64,000 nucleotides of DNA, taken from assembly GCA_001310555.1 (NCBI GenBank), contig BAXO01000015.1:1-64000 (forward strand), in the 5' to 3' direction. The notes beneath the pieces were generated by a model. The model worked only from the letters and a program-made list of their open reading frames with translations. It was not told the DNA's origin and did not search any database. The position numbers were made by a program, and so were the translations under genes. Positions 1 to 9,725 of this stretch are shown here, in pieces. Numbering within the stretch: position 1 is the stretch's first letter; every line of letters starts with the position of its first letter. This DNA is from Bacillus sp. JCM 19058 (lineage in GTDB: Bacteria > Bacillota > Bacilli > Bacillales_H > Bacillaceae_D).

Positions 1-2
1 GT

Positions 3-883
3 AACTATGGTGAAAACAGCATTTATAAAATTGCTTGTGGGCCAAACGTGAACGAGTTACCATTGGACTGAGTCCTGATGCGTGAAGCGGGCCGGTATTT
101 GGACGGATTGAGTCTCCACCATTATACATTCACGGGTGATTGGAGCAATAAAGGGGCTGCTACCGATTTTTCTGTTGATGAGTGGTATGAAACGATGGAA
201 CGAGCGTTGTATATGGATGAATTAGTTACAAAGCATTCAACGATTATGGATAAATATGATCCGGCAAAGCGCGTCGGTTTAATTGTTGATGAGTGGGGCA
301 CTTGGTTTAAAGTTGAATCTGGAACAAATCCTGGATTTCTATATCAGCAAAATACAATTCGGGATGCATTAGTAGCGGGAATTACGTTAAACATTTTTAA
401 CAATCATGCCGATCGTGTCCAGATGGCCAATATTGCTCAAACTGTAAACGTCCTGCAAGCGATGATTTTGACGGAAGGCGAAAAAAAATGATAAAGACAC
501 CAACGTATCATGTATTTGATCTGTATAAGGTGCATCAGGATGCAACGGGGGTTGTCATTCAAGTTGATTCCCCAACTACGGCGAATGGGTTGCAGACCGT
601 TCATGCGTCCGCTTCAAAAAATAAAGGCGGCGAATTGAATATAACATTGTGTAATCTCGGAGAGCAGGAAGAGACAGATGTGACTCTTGATATAAGAGGG
701 CTAGTGAGCTCACTAAAAGAGGCAACGGGGAAAATTGTTAGTAGCGAGAAAATGAACGCTCATAATACATTTGAGCATCCAGATACAGTTAAAGCAATTG
801 GCTTTGATCAGATCAAGATAGTAAATGATTCTTTGTCGTTGAAGCTCCCTCCAATGTCCGTGTTACTCGTGACGGCCAATTAA
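3..883 (+). CDS. Alpha-L-arabinofuranosidase GH51, C-terminal part, frameshifted
   Basis: This is the C-terminal half of an intracellular GH51 exo-arabinofuranosidase, which removes terminal L-arabinose from arabino-oligosaccharides; the N-terminus lies before the window. The GH51 nucleophile glutamate is visible in [10 protein letters not shown], and the conserved stretches [10 protein letters not shown] and [11 protein letters not shown] follow, ending in the all-beta C-terminal domain. The frame is broken at about 57-72, where the expected WTEVLMREAG becomes readable only with one base removed and one added. It is broken again in the A8 run at 481-488, where GEK should run into [10 protein letters not shown]. 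Both sides are conserved, so a sequence error is more likely than decay. The family call is secure. A role in arabinan use fits the GH127/AraC/ABC locus at 41-48 kb, although the two are 40 kb apart. Confidence 0.85.
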
Positions 884-1185
884 GTGAATTGAACAGGATG
901 TACCGAATTTGTCATTATTTCAGAGAAGGAAAACGACAAGACAAGTAACTGTTCAGTTAGCGCTTAAAGCGGTACTGTCGGTACTGTTTCGCGAGTTTGT
1001 GATATACGAAAACATTCTATTATTAAAAATGGTTGTGCTTACAAAGGTGTTGCTGAGAGTAGAGGTCACGTGAGAAGAACAGCTATGTGAGGGTTGTCAA
1101 CTAGCGGATAGTTGAGCGCTCAGAAGTGACCTATCCCGTGCTAAAAAGATCGAACAAATAAGAGCATGGTTAGGAGGAAGCTACA
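884..1185. other. Intergenic region before solute-binding protein
   Basis: About 300 bases without a gene. There is an octamer palindrome GAGCGCTC near 1114, an AGCGCTTAAAGCG-like element near 960-972 that only weakly resembles a cre site, and a strong ribosome-binding site TTAGGAGGAAG before the GTG at 1186. I see no clear sigma-A promoter or hairpin terminator. Confidence 0.4.
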
Positions 1186-2476
1186 GTGATAAAAATAAAT
1201 GAATTAGTGTCTATTATTGCCTTTGTCTGTATACTTGCTGCTTGTTCGAATCAAGAACCAAATGGAGGGGATGATGCAGCACAAGAAGAAGTTACGCTGC
1301 GAGTAAGTACGTTCAGCGACGAAGTTCTCTTTGAAGATCGCTTCAAAGAGCCGATCGAAAAAGCATATTCAAACATTACGTTAGAGCATTTTCCCGTTGG
1401 CTTTGGTGATTTGGAGGAGGCGATTGCCCAACGAGACTTTCCGGATATTATATTGTTAGATAATGCCCATACCATTCCGTGGATGGATGATTTAGAAATA
1501 TTAATGCCGTTGGATGAATTAGCAGAGAAGCATAGCACGGATTTATCTGCGTTTAATACGGTTGCTCTGGAACGAACTCGTAGCTATGATGCTAACAGAG
1601 AATTGAAAGCGCTACCATTCGGTAATGCGTACGCGTTATATTACAACAAGGACATATTTGATTTGTTTGGTGAACCGTATCCAGAGGATGACATGACTTG
1701 GGAAGAAATCATTGATTTGGCAGGGCGTGTTAGCGGAGAACGGAATGGCATACAGTACCGCGGATTTCATTTTGATTTGCTCGTGTTTGCGCATAAACAA
1801 CTGGGGCTGAGTGTAACTGACCCGGAAACTGGTCAAATTCTATTTACCGAACAAGATGAATGGGCCGATTTCTTTTCGTTAGTGGAGCGAATTGTTTCCG
1901 ATCCTGCGCTGTTCCCGGAAGGTAGGGATCACTTTGTTGCTTGGGGAGAAGGTTTTTTTCAGGACCAAACTGTAGCGATGTACCCAACTTTTGAAGCTTT
2001 TTGGGTGTTGGAAGAAAATCCTGGATTGAATTTTGACGTTGTCACAATGCCTGTTTGGCCAGATTTACCAGGTGTAGCTCCGTACCAGACAGGGTGGGCA
2101 GTAGGTGTCACTTCAACTACGGAGCATCCTGACGAAGCGTTTCAAGTCATTGAGTATTTAACTTATGATGAAGAATACAATTTGGAGAATTTTAGACAGG
2201 GGATACCGACTGCGCTCGAATTCGAGCAATATAATGATCAGTTTGCTGCCGATGTAGAAGGAGCTGGGGATCTGAATGTGGAGGCGTTCTTTGACACATG
2301 AACGGGCGCCTGCGCCAAACCCTTCTAGCCGGTGGGATCGCTATGTGGATATGATCTTAATTCCACAAGAGCTTACAGATGCAAATATGGATGTCCATTC
2401 ATTTTTGCGCCAGGTTAGTGAAGAGTGGCAAGTAACAGTCGATGAGGCGATGAAGATGCATGAGGGAGGTGAATAG
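1186..2476 (+). CDS. Extracellular solute-binding lipoprotein (family 1), frameshifted
   Basis: Carbohydrate-type ABC binding lipoprotein of about 429 residues. GTG start with AGGAGG 6-8 nt upstream, a short hydrophobic signal ending in the lipobox LAAC (Cys about 20), an acidic linker and then a family 1 binding fold. It contains YYNKDIFDLFGEPYP followed by MTWEEI, a signature shared with the binding proteins at 18.4, 20.0 and 58.4 kb. The frame is lost near 2297-2300: it ends at EAFFDT in one frame and resumes at ERAPAPNPSSRW in the next, running to 2476. The paralogue at 58.4 kb aligns across this joint and also has the final FLREV-type helix, so the full gene ends at 2476. No permease or ATPase gene is adjacent, so it must share a transporter. 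The ligand cannot be read from the sequence. Confidence 0.85.
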
Positions 2477-3033
2477 GAACTTGCATTACAGTTTAATAGT
2501 GAAAAAACGAGTACCGTCAAGCGATCAATCATTTAGTGAAAAAACACATGGCGATTCTCGAACACGTGGTATAACAGCAGATGCGATCTATTGAGCCAGG
2601 CTGCGCAGTTCTTGCCGCCTTGCCGATGGATCATTGGCACCAGAGCATTGGAAGGGTTACCACTATACATCATAGAAAGTGAATGGCCAACTGTGCTCTC
2701 GAGCCTTAAAGCACTGTTGGAGACTGGGGAGCCTTTAGGACGTTAACCACAGTTATTGACATTAGTTGTTTTATAATCCAATCGGACATGATAAGAGAAG
2801 AATAAAAGCCTAATTCTCAATGTAGTAAGTGAGAAATTAGGCTTCTAACAATTTGGTTGTCTTATTATGGATAAAGTTTCCACCCCCAACCGTACACATA
2901 TCTTGGAGTAACCCCATTAAGGGAGCGATTGTTGATAGTCGCATTTGTATTGATTCCTATTGACAGACAAAGCAAACGGTTATATAGTAAAAACACAATA
3001 CTTCGTCAGACGAATTATTCAGTAGGTGATACA
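2477..3033. other. Intergenic region with no recognisable gene
   Basis: About 550 bases. All six frames are short; 2560-2700 could be eroded coding sequence but matches no family I recognise. The only clear structure is the hairpin at 2806-2845, listed separately. Confidence 0.4.
2806..2845. terminator. Hairpin with AGCCTAATTTCTCA-type arms
   Basis: Inverted repeat with left arm AAGCCTAATTCTCA and right arm TGAGAAATTAGGCTT (one bulged T) and a loop of about ten bases. It looks like a factor-independent terminator without a strong T tract. The same arms recur at 5172-5214, on the other side of the marR-arsA module. Confidence 0.6.
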
Positions 3034-3520
3034 ATGCGTGATTGTGATAATCTAGAAGATATATTTTTTTAATCATATCGAAAAGTTATTTTTCCCAGAA
3101 GAATGGCTTAAACTTGATTTGAAATTTTCTAAATCTGAGATTTTAACGATGTTTTATATTTATAAGCGAAATGAAATTACCATGAGGGAGATTGTGGAGT
3201 ATTTAAATTCGCCAATGAGTACAGCTACAGGAATTGCGGATCGATTAGTGAAGAACGGTTTCATAACTAGGTCGAGAAGTGAACGTGATCGAAGAAGCGT
3301 CATTTTGAAACTTACTGAACAGGGAACTAGTTTGATTAAAGAGATTATTTATATGATCTCAAGTTATGTCAATGTAATTATGGACAATTTGACAGAAGAA
3401 GAGAAACAATTCCTAACTAGGGTTGTATTGAAAATCATCGATAGTGTTCAGAAAAAGTTAAGCCAAGATAATATACAGGCGGATGATAAAAATTCAATAA
3501 AAAAGATCGAGATTGAATAA
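3034..3520 (+). CDS. MarR family transcriptional regulator, frameshifted
   Basis: Winged-helix MarR repressor of about 161 residues. The recognisable part has the DNA-binding region ITMREIVEYLN (helix 2), STATGIADRLVKNGFI (recognition helix) and the beta-wing RSRSERDRRSVIL, then LTEQG and the dimerisation helices. I place the start at the ATG at 3034: the first 12 codons read MRDCDNLEDIFF, then a T7 run at 3064-3070 shifts the frame into NHIEKLFFPEEW, which is open up to the HTH. Without the shift only a TTG at 3119 would be available, which would remove the first dimerisation helix. It precedes the ArsA-type ATPase on the same strand and is a natural candidate for its regulator, although a hairpin lies between them. 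The ligand is unknown. Confidence 0.8.
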
Positions 3521-3534
3521 CTTTTGAAAGAAAA

Positions 3535-3557
3535 GGCTCGAGAACGCTCGGGTTTTT
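3535..3557 (+). terminator. Short hairpin terminator after marR
   Basis: GCTCGAG, loop AACG, CTCGGG(T), then TTTTT. The stem is short with G-U pairs, so it is probably a leaky terminator between marR and the ATPase gene. Confidence 0.5.
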
Positions 3558-3699
3558 CATTTAATTTTTATTTCGTGATCCGTACTATTCTTTTGAAGAA
3601 ATAATAAGTTGTTGAGGCGGTAGCTTGAATGCTCAATTTTTGTTAATTATACTTCGTTAATCGTACTATTCGATTAATGAATAAAAAGGAGGAAGAAAC

Positions 3700-4874
3700 A
3701 TGAGAATAATTTTATACACTGGAAAAGGTGGAGTAGGAAAAACGAGTGTGGCGGCTGCAACAGCAGTCAAGTGTGCAAAAGAGGGAAAGAAAACGTTAGT
3801 GATCAGTACAGATCCAGCACATAGTCTGGGCGATTCCCTTGATATGAAGCTAACAAATGAGCCAGTAGAGGTTAACGAGAATTTGTGGGCACAGGAAATT
3901 GATACGATTCATGAAGTCGAGGAGGGGTGGGGAAAGGTTCAGAGTTACTTGACGGAACTTTTCACAAGTAAGGCTGTGAAAGATATCACAACACAAGAAT
4001 TAACGGTGTTTCCTGGTATGGAGGCTCTTCTTAGTCTATTAAGAATTTTGAAGTATTATAAGGAAGATTTTTTTTGATGCCATTATTATCGATTGCGCCC
4101 CAACAGGGGAAACACTGGCATTTCTGAGTTTTCCGGAAATGCTTCGATGGTGGATGGAAAAGCTTTTCCCTATGAAAAAGAAGGCTGTTAAAGTTGTCGG
4201 GCCGTTAGCCCAATCGATTACAAAAATCCCGATGCCTTCTGGGCAAGTGTTAGATGAAATTGACAAAATGTATTACCAACTTGATGAAATGAAGCAGATT
4301 TTCTCAGATCGGGATACGACAAGTATTCGAGTAGTTGTGAATCCTGAGAAAATGGTCATAAAAGAAGCACAACGGAGCTTTACTTATTTGAATTTATACG
4401 ATTTTAATATAGATGCCGTTGTCGTCAATCGCGTTATACCTAATCATGTGATTGATACGTATTTTCAAGCATGGAAGGATGTCCAAAAGAAATATCAAAA
4501 AGACATCAAAGAAAGTTTCAGTCCAGTTCCGATTTATAATGCTCCCCTTTTTGAAAAAGAAGTGGTTGGAATAACATTACTTGAACGAATGGGAAATGAA
4601 GTATTCAAAGATGAGGATCCGATTGAAATTAAGTATAAAGCAGAGCCAAAAGGTAATTAGTGATGTGAAAGGTTATATGATGGAAATTGAAATGCCGTTT
4701 GTTCAGAAAAATGAGCTTTCGTTAAATCAGAAGGGTGATGAACTGATTATAAAAGTTGGGAGCATCAAACGAAATATTACTCTACCTCGAACGTTACTTG
4801 ATTACTCTATATATAAAGCTAAATTTGAAAATGAAAAATTACGAATCTTTTTTGGGAGTGATCAAAATGAATGA
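3700..4874 (+). CDS. ArsA/Get3 (TRC40) family ATPase with C-terminal HSP20-like domain, frameshifted
   Basis: P-loop ATPase of the ArsA/GET3 family, about 391 residues. ATG with GGAGGAAG upstream. The deviant Walker A GKGGVGKTS is at residues 6-14, switch I STDPAHSLGDSLD at about 36-48, and switch II DCAPTGET at about 130. The last 70 residues (QKGDELIIKVG, RRNITLPR-type strand, AKFEN..LRIFFG) match the alpha-crystallin/HSP20-like tail of bacterial ArsA homologues. Two shifts break it: the T8 run near 4069-4076, where KEDFF should continue into DAIIIDCAPTGE, and about 4651-4656, where KAEPKG should continue into VISDVKGYMMEIEMPF. No arsB, arsC or arsenite pump is nearby, so arsenite export is not supported. 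Bacterial members with this tail are usually of unknown role, possibly chaperone-like. Confidence 0.85.
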
Positions 4875-5079
4875 ATTCATTATTAAAAATTTGATCAAAC
4901 AAAAGATGAAAGTATCTAAATGTATGATTGATCGTTTACCACCGGAGTTATCACAACAAATAATAGGGGCTAGTAAAATCATTATAGAAGCTGTCAATGA
5001 AGGGCTTAAAGAAATAGAAAATAGCCCCACAGAAAAAACTAGGAAATCGAGTGAGTTGAAGAGTGTGTCAATTGATTAA
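4867..5079 (+). CDS. Small conserved-looking protein overlapping the ArsA-type ATPase
   Basis: A 70-residue ORF whose ATG overlaps the last eight bases of the ATPase gene, which suggests translational coupling; GGGAG stands just upstream. The sequence is helical and charged (FIIKNLIKQKMK at the N-terminus, DRLPPELSQQIIGASKIIIEAVNEGLKE in the middle in two blocks) with no membrane segment or Cys motif. I recognise no family. The overlap suggests a partner or adaptor of the ATPase. Confidence 0.6.
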   Translation: MNEFIIKNLIKQKMKVSKCMIDRLPPELSQQIIGASKIIIEAVNEGLKEIENSPTEKTRKSSELKSVSID

Positions 5080-5171
5080 CAATACAGAAAAGTTTATATT
5101 ACTGAAGGTTGAATCACTGTAATTTTAGTCTATTCTTCAGCCAATAGGGCTTTAAAGGAGCAACGAAAGCA

Positions 5172-5214
5172 GCCTAATTTCTCAAATGTCATGTGTAGAG
5201 AAATTAGGCTTTTT
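5172..5214 (+). terminator. Strong hairpin terminator after arsA module
   Basis: Left arm AGCCTAATTTCTC, loop of about 13 bases, right arm GAGAAATTAGGCT and then TTTTT. It ends the ATPase unit. Its arms are nearly identical to those at 2806-2845. Confidence 0.8.
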
Positions 5215-5218
5215 AATA

Positions 5219-5945
5219 TGGGAATTTCCTTACCGTTATAAATCCGCATGTTCCCGACGCTACCTCATGGTATTACCCTTAAAATAGGTCATTTATTTCC
5301 ATAGACCATTTAATTCGTATTTTCAATAAGGTACTTTAGGAATCCATAATAACTTTGACCTATTTCCTTACAGTTCCATTCTTCCTATTAAACGAAGAGG
5401 CACATAGATTAGAAAACGCCGGCATGATTGCTTCATCGTCCGCCAACAGGCATCTGGGGCTTTTTACAGGAGAAAGTCCTGTATGTATCGACCGTTAAAC
5501 TGACTAGCATCAATTTGTTAAATACTACAAAAATTTACTATTGTTTCTAAATTTTAAATTCACTATAATTAATAATAGGAAACATATGACAATTCCGAAT
5601 GTTTTTTTTCTATTGTTCCTAGAGCTCTGTGTCGCGAATCACAGAATAGGAAAATTAAACGAGGAGGCTAACTTATGTTAGTCAGTTTGGGGGTGGGTAC
5701 TCGTGAATGGTTTGCTCTCTTGGTAGATAAATATCTGATGTAAAGTAAGTTGTATGGAACCAGTAGGAAAAAGTACTAGACACAGCAAGTGTTAACTGCC
5801 AACCTGTCTGCAATTGGGGAAGGACATTGGGGTTAACGGGAGTGTGTTTAGTGATGTGTAGGGTAGTATGAGGAATTTGTAAGAGCGACGGGTCATGATA
5901 ATCCATTGTCTGGAGTGAAGTCTTCTGAGGAGGGGAAACTAAAAT
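5219..5945. other. Long intergenic region with possible small ORF
   Basis: Over 700 bases without a convincing gene. An AT-rich part (5500-5610) may hold a promoter. A 22-codon ORF at 5675-5743 follows an excellent GAGGAGG and reads MLVSLGVGTREWF then ALLVDKYLM, but nothing supports it beyond the ribosome-binding site. A frame near 5392-5500 reads like eroded coding sequence (HRLENAGMIASSS) and is not recognised. GAGGAGGGG near 5928 serves the methyltransferase start. Confidence 0.35.
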
Positions 5946-6890
5946 ATGGATTCAACTACTAAAATAAATTTACTTGATCATGTTGAAACAAAGATTAATC
6001 AATGCCAATTCTCTGAAGCATTAAGTACCCTTTATGACGGATTTAGACACATACGTAGACATTCTTCAACAGAAGATTGGAAACAATTTGTCACCCAATA
6101 TCGTCAACATTCCGTAAGCCAGTTTTTCTTACAAGAACCACTATCTCGTCGAGCATTTGAAAAACCGCGTGGCTATGCAGGTGATCCGATAACGATGGAT
6201 TTAATATATGACTTTGATAAAGTTCAACCACTTTACGAGGATAGACCATCAGAAATTTCCGAGCTTCTATATTACGAGGTGAACCGTATAGGTCATGCAA
6301 CTCATGCTGTTCGTGAAAGAAGACGTATACTTTCCAGAAAGATTAATCAAACGTCAGAGCGAATGGCGGATCCTTCTATTCTCTCGATCGCTTGTGGCCA
6401 TTTAAGGGAAGCATTAGATAGTTTTGCGATTAAAAACCAAAGGATTGGAAAATTCGTCGCCATTGATCATGATAAGGAAGCGCTTTCAGTTACTGCAGAA
6501 ATTATCAAGGATTTTGGAGAAACTATTCTTGGCTCTGTCATTGACATCATTAGAGATAAATTGCCTCTTTCTCGGTTTGACTATATTTACACCGCTGGTG
6601 TATACGATTATCTGTCAAACAGAATTGCTCAAAAGTTAACTAGCAAATTATTTCATTTACTCAATCCAGGAGGTCGGTTGTTAATAGGTAACTATCTTCC
6701 TAATAACCCAACTATTGGTTATATGGAAGCTGTGATGGATTGGTGGCTCGTTTATCGAAATAAGGAGCAAATGCAAGAGTTAGTAGAACAAATACCACAA
6801 GAAAACATTAACGACGTTAATATGTTTATCGAAAAAAACCAGGTTATTATATTTATGGAAATTGAGAAGGTGGGCGAAGCAAATACTTAA
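5946..6890 (+). CDS. Class I SAM-dependent methyltransferase, PhcB-like
   Basis: 314 residues, uninterrupted; ATG with GAGGAGGGG upstream. The N-terminal helical half contains RRAFEKPRGYAGDPITMDLIY in two overlapping parts. The KPRGYAGD core is typical of the family often annotated as extracellular factor (3-hydroxypalmitate methyl ester) biosynthesis protein, after PhcB of Ralstonia. The C-terminal half is a Rossmann methyltransferase: SILSIACGHLREALD (motif I, with CGH in place of the usual GxG), FVAIDHDKEAL (acidic ribose-binding end of strand 2), DYIYTAGVYDYL and LNPGGRLLIGNY (post-motif). It is predicted cytosolic. It lies 47 bp before a 3-hydroxybutyrate dehydrogenase on the same strand, so a hydroxy-acid substrate is tempting but unproved. 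Confidence 0.7.
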   Translation: MDSTTKINLLDHVETKINQCQFSEALSTLYDGFRHIRRHSSTEDWKQFVTQYRQHSVSQFFLQEPLSRRAFEKPRGYAGDPITMDLIYDFDKVQPLYEDRPSEISELLYYEVNRIGHATHAVRERRRILSRKINQTSERMADPSILSIACGHLREALDSFAIKNQRIGKFVAIDHDKEALSVTAEIIKDFGETILGSVIDIIRDKLPLSRFDYIYTAGVYDYLSNRIAQKLTSKLFHLLNPGGRLLIGNYLPNNPTIGYMEAVMDWWLVYRNKEQMQELVEQIPQENINDVNMFIEKNQVIIFMEIEKVGEANT

Positions 6891-6937
6891 AATGAAATAC
6901 GAGATACTCTAGTTTACATAGAAATGAGGGAAAACAG

Positions 6938-7701
6938 ATGGCATTCCAAGAGGAAAGAACGGTTATTGTTACAGGTGCCGCTCGAGGCATTGGCTATGCT
7001 ATTGCCGAAGCATTTGTGAACAATGGTGATTTTGTTGCAATTGGCGATTTGAACTTGGCAAGTGCAGTCGATAGTGCAAAAGAAATTGGGGAACGAGCAA
7101 AAGGGTATGAAGTAAACGTCGGAGATCCAGCATCAGTACAACATTTTGTCGAACAGGTCATAGCGGATCGGGGAACCGTCCACGTTTTGGTTAACAATGC
7201 GGGATTGCAACATATTGACAAAGTCGAAGATTTCCCTGTTGAAAAATGGAATCAGCTGATTAATGTGATGTTGACTGGCCCCTTCTTATTAACGAAGTAC
7301 GTTGTACCAGTAATGAAGAAACAGCAACACGGAAGAATTATTAATATCTCTTCTGTTCATGGGAAGCTAGCTTCCCCATTTAAATCCGCGTATATTTCTG
7401 CAAAACACGGAGTTGTTGGCCTCACACGTTCAGTAGCTATTGAAACAGCGAACGAGGCATTACAGTTAATGCGATAATGCCAAGTATTGTGAGAACGGAG
7501 TTGATCATGAAACAACTAGCGGATTTAGCTAGGGAAGACGAAATCACAGAGGAGGAAGCTCTCCATAAACATTTTTTGAGTAGGATACCTTTGAAACGTT
7601 TTGTGGATCCGTCTGAGATTGCCGCCGCTGCTATCTATCTTGCTTCCGATGCCGCTGGTGCTGTAACAGGGGAGACATTAAGCGTATCCGGGGGTGTTTA
7701 A
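6938..7701 (+). CDS. 3-hydroxybutyrate dehydrogenase (SDR), frameshifted
   Basis: Short-chain dehydrogenase of about 254 residues, oxidising D-3-hydroxybutyrate to acetoacetate with NAD+. Cofactor motif TGAARGIG at residues 12-19, D in IGDLNL (NAD preference), NNAG, and the catalytic Ser/Tyr/Lys in INISSVHGK and SAYISAKHG. NAGLQHIDKVEDFP and the IPLKRFVDPSEIA end are typical of hydroxybutyrate dehydrogenases rather than generic SDRs. One G appears to be missing near 7455: GAGGCATT should be GAGGGCATT, giving ANEGITVNAIMPSIV. Acetoacetate decarboxylase follows directly, so the pair would turn 3-hydroxybutyrate into acetone and CO2 via acetoacetate. Confidence 0.87.
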
Positions 7702-7744
7702 TTGGTTAGGAAATAGTACACATCTAAGGGAAGGTGATGAAAAA

Positions 7745-8482
7745 ATGCAGAAAAATGAGGTACGTAAGCAAATAACAACCCCATTGGGTGCTCCGGCCTA
7801 CCCTTCAGGGCCTTTCTATTTTCATAATCGAGAGTATTTAAACATTCTCTATCGTACTGATATAGAAGCACTGAGGCGTGTCGTTCCTGAGCCGCTCGAA
7901 ATTGATGAACCTTTAGTCAAATTTGAGGTCATGTACATGCCGGATGTTACTGGTTTGGGGGCCTATACAGAATCAGGTCAGGTGATACCGGTGTCCTTCA
8001 ATGGTGAGAAGGGTGAATACCTGCACGCCATGTACGTGGACAATCATCCTGCGATTGCGGCCGGACGTGAGGTGAGTGCATACCCGAAAAAAACTTGGCG
8101 CCCCCAGTCTGTATATTGACTCGGACACATTAGTCGGCACCTTGGATTACGGGTCACTGCGTGTGGCTACGGCTACAATGGGTTATAAACATTTGCCTCT
8201 TGATTTAGATCAAGCTCGTAAAGAGATTGCTAAGCCGCAATTCATGCTCAAAATTGCGCTGAACTATGATGGGAGTCAGAAGGTATGCCAATTGTTACGT
8301 ACTCAGATCAACGATTTGACCATTCATGGTGCCTGGTCTGCCCCAGCCCGGCTGCAATTGTTTGCCCATGCACTCGCCCCACTGGCGGATCTCCCGTGCT
8401 CGAAATTGTATCAGCTTCACATATTGTCACTGATTTGACGCTAACAAGACCGGACGTTATTTATGACTATTTGGTAGAATAG
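7745..8482 (+). CDS. adc: Acetoacetate decarboxylase, frameshifted
   Basis: About 245 residues; decarboxylates acetoacetate to acetone and CO2. I place the start at the ATG at 7745 behind AAGGGAAGGTGATG. FEVMYMPDVTGLGAYTESGQ and the Schiff-base region AAGREVSAYPKKLGAPSL (catalytic Lys in the KK pair before LG) are visible, then HGAWSAPARLQLFAHALAPLADLP and the end VLEIVSASHIVTDLTL. Two shifts occur: one extra A in the A7 run at about 8089-8095, and a missing base near 8396 (CTCCCG) before VLEIVS. It is coupled to the hydroxybutyrate dehydrogenase upstream by a short spacer. The product identification is secure; whether acetone is really formed in this organism is inference. Confidence 0.85.
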
Positions 8483-8961
8483 TAGGTTGTCCAAATGCAA
8501 CATTGAGTTGCCCCGCTTCATCCAAAAGATACGTTAGAATTCGTATAAGCGCCATCGGTTTCAACTCCTTGTGGTTTTGCTTGTTGCTTACCTATTCGGA
8601 GTTACCGGTGGCTTTTTCTTTATTTATATTTTTGCGAACTTTCTTTGACACTAACATTCTACTTGATCAAGAATAGAGACATCACCATGAACGTTTATTT
8701 CGAGCTTTTTCATACTCTTCATACCTTTCTTTGAAAACAAACAACGCATTCATCGCTTTAAGAAAACCAACGTACACACTGCAATGGTTTAAACCAAAAG
8801 ATGACAAATTTTTTTAAGGAGCAAATCACATTGAATTCCGACATTGAGCAAGAATTCATTCTCGGAGCTCCTGTATACATGAATTTTTCAGGAGCTTGAT
8901 GGCCTTGTAGTAAACATGCACGCTATAGAAAACGCGGTGAATCGTAATGGGAGGGATGGGT
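8483..8961. other. Intergenic region, possible degraded small ORF
   Basis: About 480 bases. Besides the hairpin above, a frame at about 8776-8899 reads WFKPKDDKFF and, across a T7 run, LNSDIEQEFILGAPVYMNFSGA in two parts before a stop, with AAGGAG near 8816. It may be a small or eroded gene, but I recognise no family. An AGCTCCTG/CAGGAGCT inverted repeat lies at about 8867-8899. Confidence 0.3.
8551..8618 (+). terminator. Hairpin terminator after adc
   Basis: GCCATCGGT..AACTCC pairs with GGAGTT.ACCGGTGGC across a loop of about 28 bases and is followed by TTTTTCTTT. Confidence 0.55.
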
Positions 8962-9563
8962 ATGAGGACGGACATTAGTAATTGGATGCCACTAACTGTG
9001 ATGGAAGTAAATGAAATTTTTTTCTGTCGTTCCAATACGTTGGTGTATTGCAGGGGGCTGGGCATTAGACTTGCACCTGCGAAAACAAACTAGGGAGCAT
9101 AGCGATATTGATGTTATTATTACTCGTGAAGAGCAATTAATCGCCTATGAGTATTTAAATCGTGATTGGATGTTATACAGGGCTGAGGATGGCAAGCTTA
9201 GTCACTGAAGATAGAGAGTATTTGAACTCGACAAATGATATATGGGTTAGTAAGAGCAACGAGTTACCATGGGCTTTTCAACTTATGATCATTGATACCG
9301 AAGGGGATTGTTGGACTTATAAGAGAGATAAATCAATTAGAAGGCCGATGGCCGAAATTATTTTGAAAACGGTTGAAGACATACCTTATTTGAGACCCGA
9401 AATCCAACTTCTGCATAAAGCAGGCGGTTCGAAAGTTCGAGAGAAGGATTATAATGATTTTCAAGCAATGCTGCCATCACTTTTACCACAAGAAAAAGAA
9501 TGGCTGAAATCTTCTTTAAACCGGCAATTTCCGGAAGGCCATGACTGGGTCAAATGTTTGTAA
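8962..9563 (+). CDS. Nucleotidyltransferase, aminoglycoside-2''-adenylyltransferase-like, frameshifted
   Basis: About 200 residues with the small nucleotidyltransferase fold: CIAGGWALDLHL (GG helix start) and HSDIDVII with the metal-binding Asp pair, then the C-terminal substrate-side helices ending in QFPEGHDWV. I start it at the ATG at 8962 (MRTDISNWMPLTV..EIF), behind GGGAGGGATGGG. The frame slips in the T7 run near 9017-9023 before SVVPIRWCIAGG, and again near 9190, where EDGKL should join VTEDREYL. The family is related to ANT(2'')-type proteins, but chromosomal homologues in Bacillales are mostly untested, so resistance is not claimed. Confidence 0.72.
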
Positions 9564-9668
9564 ATTAAAGTATTACGTGCGAGTGTTGCCCTCACGGCAT
9601 TTCGGATTTCTATGACATGGTTTCAAGGTGTGGTATGTACAAACGCACCCTTAAATTGTTGCACAATA

Positions 9669-9725
9669 AAAAGCAATGGCCAATCTAGAACCTTTTGGTT
9701 TAGACTGCCACTGCTTTTTTTATCG
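9669..9725. terminator. Bidirectional hairpin terminator
   Basis: Long imperfect stem AGCAATGGC..TCTAGAACC / GGTTTAGA..GCCACTGCT with loop TTTT, A-run before and T7 after. It can end both the nucleotidyltransferase gene (+) and the DUF899 gene (-). It sits inside a 100-codon open frame that I judge not to be a gene. Confidence 0.75.

Noticed and set aside
3700..4874. Arsenite efflux ATPase
   Set aside because: No arsB, arsD or arsR neighbours, and the single-ATPase form with HSP20-like tail differs from pump-associated double ArsA.
8962..9563. Aminoglycoside resistance gene
   Set aside because: Only the fold and the metal-binding motif are evident; resistance cannot be claimed for such chromosomal relatives.
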